Shown: positions 56,251 to 64,000 of the stretch, piece by piece
How the letters are laid out: each line of letters opens with the position of its first letter
Numbering within the stretch: position 1 is the stretch's first letter
Origin: Pohlia nutans
Taxonomy: Eukaryota; Streptophyta; Bryopsida; Bryales; Mniaceae
DNA: 64,000 nt
NCBI GenBank assembly: GCA_022496805.1
Contig: CM040088.1
Location: 27,720,452-27,784,451, forward strand
Direction: 5' to 3'
Position numbers and translations under genes: made by a program
Notes under the pieces: generated by a model
Databases searched by the model: none
What the model was told of the DNA's origin: nothing
The model's input: the letters and a program-made list of their open reading frames with translations, nothing else

Positions 56251-56461
56251 AAGGCCATATTCGTTATATTGAGACTTTTCGCAGTCTCATTTTTATCGTC
56301 GGTAATTTGAGACTTTAATATATTAATATATATAAAAACCTTTGATTGCCCAAAGGTTACAATCTCATCTTATCGTCGACTCGACGATAAGATGACTATA
56401 ATTGTTTTAGGGTGGAAGTCTCAAAATGACCATTTTGTCTCAATTTAACGAGTAAGGCCTT
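56251..56461 (+). mobile_element. AAGGCC-ended miniature element, copy 2 (211 bp)
   Basis: Begins AAGGCCATATTCGTTATATT, ends in GGCCTT, with the 4-bp duplication GGTA (56247-56250, 56462-56465). Inside, a 15-bp perfect stem (56365-56395, around ATCGTCGA) with a 1-nt centre. Related to 38512-38774. Confidence 0.82.
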
Positions 56462-58000
56462 GGTAGGCTATTGTCTTTGTTTTTAGCAGACAAGTGTGGT
56501 CTGATTTATTTTAGTGATCATCTTTTTGTGTGTACATTTCTTCTATCATCAATAAATAACATAGTTGTATACTCCTTTGTTCAATTGGAGTTTTGTGTGA
56601 GTGATTGACAATTGTCCTAGTGTTATTGTATTGTTGTATACAATTTGTGAATGTTTAAGTGTGAAGTTTGTCTATAGCCAGAGTGTAGGCTATAATTTGG
56701 AGTTGATAATATTGGAAGAATTGTGTGAATGTTAGTTTCTGGACAAGTATTGTTCAGTATAAGTGTTTAGAGATCATGGTGAAGTGTTGAGTGGAATTTT
56801 CCATATGTATTGAATGAACTATGGAAACAATCTTATATTAATACAAAAAATATGTATTTTTAATTAATTGTATGAGTATGTGTTTATTTATGTGTGATTG
56901 TAATTGTCTATAGCCAGAGTAATTGGAAGGCTATAATCTTGAAGAAGTGTTAGTTGCATAACATTGTATGCATTATTAGTTATTGTGATTGAATGATGTG
57001 AGTTAAGGCAGTTAGAGTGATGATCTTGTGTTCTAAATTCCTTACTGATAATGGCCAGTGTGAACAAGAAGGCTATTGCTTGTGAAGATTACTCACAAGG
57101 TATATTTTGAAAAAGAATAAATGTTTAAGGCTATAATCTGGCAGTTTGTCAATTAATGTGTATGATTGTGAGTAAAAGTGAGGGATTTGAAGCAGTTATT
57201 ATGTGAAGAAATAATATTGCACTCCAGTTGAGTGAGAATCCTTATATTGATTCAAATTGATAATAGACATAATCTGTGAGATTATTGTTGGTGTGAAGTA
57301 TAGTTGAATTCTTTGTCTAAGTGAGTAAACATTGTTAAGGCTATGATCTGTATGTTGATATTGTCAATAGCCTTATTTTGTTAAAGTAAGAATAGTTGTG
57401 TAATCAATACAGTTGTAAGGCATTGTCTTTGGGAAGTTAAGGCTATAGATTGTATACTGGAAGTGAAATAGCCACAATCAGTTATTGTGGATGCTTTGAA
57501 CAGATGATAGCATGTGGGTACAGTCTGTCTCAATTAAAGTTTGTCTATAATCAGAGTGGGTTATCAATGTATTGAGTGAATTTAGCCAGTTGAGACCTTC
57601 TGTTAATTTGTACAATGGCCATAGAGATATGAAAACACTTGTTTGTGTAAGTGAGAGGCCATTGCCTTTGCTGAATTTTATCTATTGAGTAATAGAAAAC
57701 TGTGTCAAAGTATTTGAAGTCTAAATGGGTAGTTTGATGGTACCGACGGCATAATTATTATGGCCATGAAAGAAACAGTGCTATCGTCCGTGTTTATTTA
57801 AATAACTGTTAGAATATTGCCTTGGTGATTGAACTAATAAAATATATACTTGCTTCACAAAGATGATGAACACAATGTATATATTTTACAAGGAGAATTG
57901 ATTATAGACAAATTTCATAAGATTATTGCCTAAACAATCACTATACATTAATTGATTATTGCCAATGAGTGATGCGCATTGAGAGTACCCTACTCCACTG
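56462..58000. other. C-poor, G/T-rich stretch with recurring GGCTATAATCTG-like words
   Basis: Over about 1.4 kb the plus strand is low in C. The words TCTATAGCCAGAGT and GGCTATAATCT(G) recur near 56673, 56907, 57129, 57330, 57437 and 57543 without a fixed period. No frame is open. This could be an intron, a non-coding transcript or an old repeat. Confidence 0.35.
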
Positions 58001-59308
58001 TGTTTTATAATTTATTTATAGGATATTGCATTTGCATGGAATTGCATTCATATATCCACTAATTGACTGGTGTAGATACAGATCTCACTCACGGAATTGT
58101 GCACGAGATTTTACAACTAACATCACCTTTTAACTTGTTTAACACATTATTTCTTAAACAAAGTATCATTTACATATGTGTGACCTTAGTTATCTAAAAC
58201 TCTAGTTAACTTGAGTCATCCCCAAAAAGAACCCAAATTTTTAGTGTATTTCTCTGGGGTGTTTGTTTCTACTTTTTTGTACTACACTGCCACCACAAAG
58301 GTCGAAATTCTACTTGCAGATAGGAGTTGGTCAAATGATCACAATGGTCTCTTCCACTCCAACTTTGCACTAGTGTAGAGTCATCTCATCTTCAATCAAA
58401 GTACAATATTGCTTCTTTCAAAACCAAGGTCTAAAGTACTGATTTCAATCATCTCACAGCAATCCCCCCTGGGGCAAGAACAAAAAAACCGAATCAATCA
58501 ACTTTGGATTGTATAATCTCATTAACAGTGGACTTTCAACTATTGAATTTTGGTTTACTACTTTTATTCAAAGTTAATTTGAAGATCATATGGTTGGAGT
58601 GAAGTAAAAAGGTTTAGATTTTTCTTTAATCACATTTTAATTTCAATTTTTTTGGAATTTTTATGTGAAGATCTTTTAGGGTTAATAATCGGAGAGCCTT
58701 ATGAACCACACCCAACCTGTATATGTGGCCGACGAGTGGATGGTGAATGCCACATGTCGCTATGAGAAGCACATGCAATTGCAAATGCGGCGAAATATGG
58801 CATTGACAAGTATAATCTCCTTGCTCAGTCCGCCCTTGAACAACTATAGATAGAGAATCAAAGTAAAATGACGGCTGGTGCAAACCTAACAAACGATATA
58901 CATTTACCATGCTTGGAAATTAAGACATCGTCCCCGCCAATTCCTCGAGCCTGATATAGGTAGGCCAGGGCTTTGAATTTGTCCTGAAAGACACGACACC
59001 ACTCATTCCTAGTCCCCGTGCTCCTTTTGATGGACATGTAGAGGTGCTCTTAGCAGGCTACACCTCAGGTTACACTCAAACTTCTTTACAATGATTCTCT
59101 ACAATGACATCCTAGAATATCTTGCACACTTGTGACACTATCATAGAGTAAAGCACACTTATCACTCCACATTCAAATTGTGTTATAGTGAAAACTTAAG
59201 ACCCAAAGTTGTCACATTAAAAAAAATTGAGTGTCGTAAGAATAATCATCTTTATTAGGCATCCGTTCACCATGTCTATGCTTTTATCCACCACATCATC
59301 TAATATTA
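58001..59308. other. AT-rich spacer
   Basis: No supported gene. A 94-codon minus-strand frame at 58626-58910 has no recognisable family. Confidence 0.5.
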
Positions 59309-59537
59309 GAGCATTTTCCACCAATTGTTGATATCTTCAGATTTATTTTTAAAACTTGAGGTCCCAATTTGACTACATATGACTTCTTGCTACTCAAACT
59401 ACGTGAGACTGGTATATTTCTTTTGGGTTACTAGCAAAGAAGACAAAATTGAGATGAATTTTGATCCCGATTTTGATATAAAAGGTCTCAACCAAAAAAA
59501 ATAGAGATACCAACCTCAACTAGCCGTGGGAATGCTC
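59309..59537. mobile_element. Diverged miniature element with GAGCATT..CCAC ends (229 bp)
   Basis: GAGCATTTTCCAC at the left and GTGGGAATGCTC at the right are inverted and resemble the ends of the 303-bp family. The flanks TTA and TCA could be a decayed 3-bp duplication. Confidence 0.5.
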
Positions 59538-59678
59538 TCATCCAAAAATATGACAACAAATTATTTTTGGGGATGCTTTTGACAATTTCATTCACTTTTT
59601 GTCCAATATTTTAAGTATTATGTTTGCCATCCCAAATTTTAAGTATCGTACCTAGTTGTTAGTGTCGACAGCTCATGT

Positions 59679-59681
<3 letters not shown>

Positions 59682-59729
<48 letters not shown>
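59682..59729. repeat. (TA)n microsatellite
   Basis: About 24 TA units. Confidence 0.97.
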
Positions 59730-59732
<3 letters not shown>

Positions 59733-60467
59733 AAAATGATTCAAATATTCTCCAAGATTTTGTGGATATTCTATAAGATTCTTTTTTTCACCATAGAAAA
59801 TATATTTTTTTCTGAAAAAGAAATTCCTATAAATTTAGGCTTCTCTTTCTATAATTATTTTTTGCCACCCTTGACGGCCGAGTACGATATTTCAGATTAT
59901 AGCTAGATTTGTTAAAAAAAATTAAAGGCTAGGCCATGGGCTCATATATCAATGTACAATGTACCTCGTACTATACAGAATTACTTTTACAATTGCTGAA
60001 CATTCAAAAGTTGGGTGCTTTTAGAACTACAATAGCATAACATTCAGTAGCATGCACTGTCTCTGCTTTGGCTCAACAATAGATGGTGTAGAATATTCTA
60101 CACCCAACAATACTTCATCAGTAGCAAAGTGGAGAAGTAGAGGCTCAAGGTAATGAGCAGAGTGCATGAAAGAAAGGCAGTCGGCATGAAGGCTATTGAA
60201 CGCGATGAGTAGAAATTCAACAAGCGTAGTAAATATGAATTTCCTAACATTTAAGCAAGATATTGCATGTGAATTTTATGGAAGGTCATGTTCCTCTCAA
60301 AACCTCAAATATATTTTGTAATGAATAGCAACAAAAATGAGTGGTTAGAGCACAAATGAGGGCAATATTCGACATGGCAATTATAGCAAATTTCAATAAA
60401 GTTTAAACCTTGAACTAGGGTGTTCATTATATAGAGTACTTTGATCGGTGAATTTTATATCACATTA
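59730..60467. other. Spacer with a dispersed repeat
   Basis: About 60030-60210 is the inverted relative of 44375-44600. No gene. Confidence 0.5.
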
Positions 60468-60799
60468 AAGTTATCTTTAAAGTCACCTTGATTTTGAAGA
60501 ATCTATCATGAATTTTGTTTTAATATACTCTTATTTGTTCACTCCAAATAGTTAAAAGGTGTGGAAGTACGTGGTGGTTTATCATTATTAGGTGTGTAAG
60601 AGCTTGGTCGTTTTCAAACTCATACAAATTCAAAATGTTTTGGGCATCAAGAAAGGAGCTCAAAAAGTTTTCACATGAGTTTGAAGACCACCAAGCTTAT
60701 TCATACCTTTTAACTATTTGGAGTGAACAAATAAGAATATATTAAAGCAAAATTCATGATAGATTCTTTAAAATCAAGGTGACTTGGAAGGATAACTCT
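60468..60799. mobile_element. Foldback miniature element, copy 2 (332 bp), empty site
   Basis: The arms fold over nearly the whole length (CTTGATTTTGAAGAATCTAT..., ACTCCAAATAGTTAAAAGGT and inverses). Same family as 47682-49005, but without the piggyBac-type insertion at TTAA 60552-60555. Confidence 0.8.
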
Positions 60800-61165
60800 A
60801 TTGTTTTCAATTCTTCTTCATAACATTCAACAATAAACTTAGGAACTGCCCTCCCCAAATTAAATGATGAGGAATATACATCATCATCTTGTCAACCTCA
60901 TCGGGAGCACATGGTAGGGGTAGGGAGAACTCCAAAGATGAAGCTCGATGAAACTCCAAAGACATCCCTCCAAGGAAATCCCTACAATAGCTACTGAATG
61001 TTATGCTTGCTGCAAATTGCAAATACAGTGCATGTTTTTATTATTAAATTACAAATTCAAACCATTTTTTAAACCTTGTCAATGTCCACCATGAATCTAA
61101 TTTTTCATTTTCGTTTGATCTTTGTGGATATTCATGTTATTCTCATTTCATAGTTAGTCCCTACA
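60800..61165. other. AT-rich spacer
   Basis: No gene. GCTACTGAATGTTATGC near 60990 is another trace of the dispersed repeat at 44375 and 60030. Confidence 0.5.
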
Positions 61166-61290
61166 ATTCATCTATTCTCGAAAGGGGAGAGTAGTCTTGC
61201 ACCAATAGCCCTTTGTTCGGTGGGCACTGGCTCATTGTCAAGACAAACAGACACCTTATTCACGCCGGCCTCGAAAGAGGACCGGAGTTC
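61166..61290 (+). repeat. Dispersed repeat with CTCGAAAGGGGAGAGTAGT, copy 2
   Basis: Same blocks and order as 37319-37425. Confidence 0.6.
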
Positions 61291-61405
61291 ATATCTATCT
61301 ATCCCTACAATTCCACTAAATTCTAGTCTCTTCTTCAATTTACTTCTCTGTTGACTAGTCATACCACAAGCTTAGATGATGTTTTCAATCTTTGCAATTT
61401 TTTTC

Positions 61406-61981
61406 TTAACCCCTAAACGTTCTCACCCGCTTCAGATTTGGCAGTTTTCCACATATGTATTATAAAATGCAAGTAAGAGGGATATTTTCAAGTTGATGAC
61501 TGAATAAAAGTTGTACATTATGAATTTTAGATTCTATCCATACGGTGAGATTTGCGATTGCTATCACCAATATTTTTGTATAAATTTTCAAACTTAAAAT
61601 ATGAAACTCTTTTGTAATATGATTACCAAAAAGATATTGACAATCTAATAATGAAATTTGTTGTGATGGGTTGAAATGTAATACTTTAAGTGTAGTGATT
61701 TTTGGAGATTTTTTGGTTGCTTAATTTTAGTAGTTGACTTTTTCAAGAGCACTTTTAAACTAAAAGCTTCAAAATTTTGGGTGGAACACTACAACATGAA
61801 ATGAGGCATAAAAATTTCACAAATCATCCACTTTCTAATCGGATCCCACATGCACAAAGCTAACTTCCCATAATAGTTTCAATAAAAAATCCACACTGCA
61901 AAAAGTGCATGATGGATGAGAAAACGGACTTCAAATCCGTACATCATGCAAAATATGCATGATTGGGCGGTTAGGGGTTAA
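61406..61981 (+). mobile_element. piggyBac-type miniature element, intact (576 bp)
   Basis: TTAACCCCTAAACGTTCTCA at the left; reverse complement of the right end TTAACCCCTAACCGCCCAAT; TTAA 61406-61409 and 61978-61981. It is the best-preserved member of the family that includes 44616, 54143 and the split copy around 17948-22366. It contains a local inverted repeat near the right end (ACATCATGCA, GCATGATGGATG). Non-coding. Confidence 0.82.
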
Positions 61982-62504
61982 ACGACATTGTTCTCATTTT
62001 TATCATTTTCCAACTATTGTTCCCCCAATTTGGCACTGCAATTAATTATTGGCACTAGAGTTCTGATGAACTTGGATGTTCATTTAGTTTGTTATTGGCA
62101 AACGTGATAAACAACAGGTGATTTTTTTTGAGAAATAGTGCAATTATGGATGCTAGTTTGGTATCACTGGATGTCAAAGCTGGAATGCAAAGATTGGCAG
62201 CACCTACAAACTTTGTTGCTTTTGAATGAGCAAGGTAGACAACAATGGTACATGACATACAAACACAATTTGGAATTGCATTTTATGACAATCATTTGGA
62301 ATAGAAATAATTGATTTTTATTCAAAATTTTCCAAGGACTACATCATCAAAACTGCTCTTCTCTTCCATCCAAAATGGTCAATCAGGTCATTCCTTAGAC
62401 TGTAGTGTGCTAACTGTGCTTGCATGTCTTCAATATCTCATGTGCCTTGCTGCAACTCATGGAATGTCAATGTTTGAATAACACGTTCTCATTGTACTAA
62501 AATA
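61982..62504. other. AT-rich spacer
   Basis: No gene or repeat recognised. Confidence 0.5.
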
Positions 62505-62722
62505 AGGTCGAGGGCTCCAAAACCAATAGGGTTCTAATTCCAAGAGAATCTAGACACAATAATCATCCTAGAACCTAAATCTAGGTAGACCATAGATAGC
62601 TTATCATTTTGGTCAACATCCAATAAGAGCTCTATGATGTACCTAGATTTGTGTTCTAAAATAAATGCATGATCTAGATTCTGTTGGAATTAGAACCCTG
62701 TTGGTTTTGGAGCCCTCTACCT
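62505..62722. mobile_element. Foldback miniature element with TA target (218 bp)
   Basis: Arms of about 50 bp start AGGTCGAGGGCTCCAAAACC at the left and are inverted at the right to 62722, with TA on both sides (62503-62504, 62723-62724). Probably a Tc1/mariner-type derivative. Confidence 0.78.
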
Positions 62723-62724
62723 TA

Positions 62725-64000
62725 GTTGTTCTAGATCGTTCATCTTGTTGTGTAAAAAATATATACGCCATTATGATGTCCGTGATGGTATCTAAATTCC
62801 ATTGCTTTGCAATATGTTTCCTGTATGGTCTTTACAAAACAATTATTTCTCTCTGGAATTGCCAAACGCAGCAATAAGAGCAACAACAAAAGTGAAGCTC
62901 ACAAGGATGATATGCGGAGCCCTAATCCGGGTAGAGTTGGGTCATGTCTAAACTATACACAAAGAGATTCTCACGAAAGTGATGAAGCTATTTACATTCA
63001 ATAAATAATATGAATGAAGTCAAGACATTTAGTCAACGAAACATAATTATATACATTCATCTACTCAAAAAGGAGAAATTTCTCACTAGATATTACTTGT
63101 AAAAAAACTTGTATCACTTTCTAACCATTACATTATTAAGCCCTAGACTTTCTACCCCTACTAAAGTTTCCAAGATTCTTTCCAATGCTCTTGGATATTC
63201 TGTAGATGCTCTTTTCTTCACATCCGTTAAGTAAGTTTTCTTGTTTGATTCTTACTAAATTCTCTCATACAATGTCAATTGCCCTCTCTCACCATAGTTC
63301 CAAGTAGTAGGAGGTTTGGAACCCTACTGTTATCAAATGTTGTGCAAATTATTGCTCAAAAGAAAATCATTGTTTCCAAAGTACACTCTAAACTCATTAT
63401 TATCTCACAGTTCTCCAATATCTGCAGAAAATATTTGCTATTGTGTACACATGATTGGACACTTTCTATATGGCAAGTTTTGAACTCATGTACTGTACCT
63501 TGGTCACTAAAGGGGTGATAGTGTGATCAATACAAAAGTTAGAGTTCAGAGTATACTACATTTAATAAGAAAAATGTTATTTACGCTATGTTATACTACT
63601 TTGATGTTACATAATATCATGAATGACAGTAAACTGTGAACTCGTCATTATCACACTCTGCTGGTCACATGAATGAAGCCATATTTTTTTATAAAGAAAG
63701 ACCTTTACATCCTTAAACCGTAGTGCAGGTAAAGGAAACGAAACGGTAGGCACATGCAAGGCAATCAGCAGATGTAGTGTTAGAAGGTGATAGTACCTTC
63801 AGTTAGTTCTCACTCACATGCATCCTGCACATATGCGCCTGGCACGTTCTACCTGTTTGATGAGAATTAGGGCTCACTGCACATTTAATTGCAACAACAC
63901 GTGTTAAGTTAGTACCTTCATCACTAGATCTATCTCGTGAATATGCCAATGTAGTAGGCCACTTGACATATACCACTCAGTTTCTCGATCTTTGCATTTC
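62725..64000. other. AT-rich spacer to the window end
   Basis: No gene seen. About 63470-63530 (GCAAGTTTTGAACTCATGTA, GGGGTGATA) is related to 44325-44360. Confidence 0.5.

Noticed and set aside
10673..61981. CCCTAAA/TTTAGGG words as interstitial telomeric repeats
   Set aside because: They occur singly, always next to TTAA and at the edges of inverted-repeat elements, not in tandem.

Overview
The window looks like repeat-rich nuclear DNA of a land plant, most likely a non-seed plant such as a moss. The reasons are an AT-rich background, chromodomain-bearing Ty3 retrotransposons of a fungal-like (Tcn1-type) character, very many small inverted-repeat DNA elements, plant-type introns, and a plant-family START-like gene. 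The species cannot be fixed from sequence alone. Most of the 64 kb is transposon and few host genes are visible.

Layout. 1-9920: a nest of foldback DNA holding a complete 7.2-kb Ty3 chromovirus (element 1, 1967-9154), which is itself invaded by a 1335-bp solo LTR. 9921-17590: AT-rich spacer with piggyBac-type termini and one complete miniature element. 17590-22530: a miniature element split by a 4.4-kb insertion that carries a 142-bp tandem array, a perfect GC palindrome and a protein-like module. 23560-24220: a gene-like locus with one in-frame stop. 24300-28700: further miniature elements and a fragment of a probable non-LTR retrotransposon. 28699-36604: a second Ty3 chromovirus (element 2), inserted in that fragment, carrying the second copy of the same solo LTR and an extra ORF behind its own TATA box. 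36605-43250: the rest of the interrupted fragment, a tRNA-like SINE, a second copy of the protein-like module, a decayed piggyBac transposase, and an antisense gene-like locus. 43280-49010: foldback and piggyBac-type miniature elements, some nested in each other. 49010-53000: the clearest host gene, a two-exon START/SRPBCC (lachrymatory-factor-synthase-like) gene at 51397-52663. 53000-64000: more miniature elements in AT-rich spacer.

How the parts relate. Both Ty3 elements show the same unusual priming design: the sequence about 30 bp downstream of the LTR TATA box is perfectly complementary to a site 2 nt downstream of the 5' LTR, as in self-primed Tf1/sushi elements, and no tRNA-type primer site is seen. 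Element 1 also has a textbook -1 frameshift signal between gag and pol. The recurrent termini TTAA-CCCCTAAAGG, TTAA target duplications (shown directly by a filled/empty site pair inside the window) and a broken DDD transposase together indicate a piggyBac-type family with many non-autonomous derivatives. Coordinates of element ends with matching target duplications are firm; protein-like fragments without a recognised family are marked as such.
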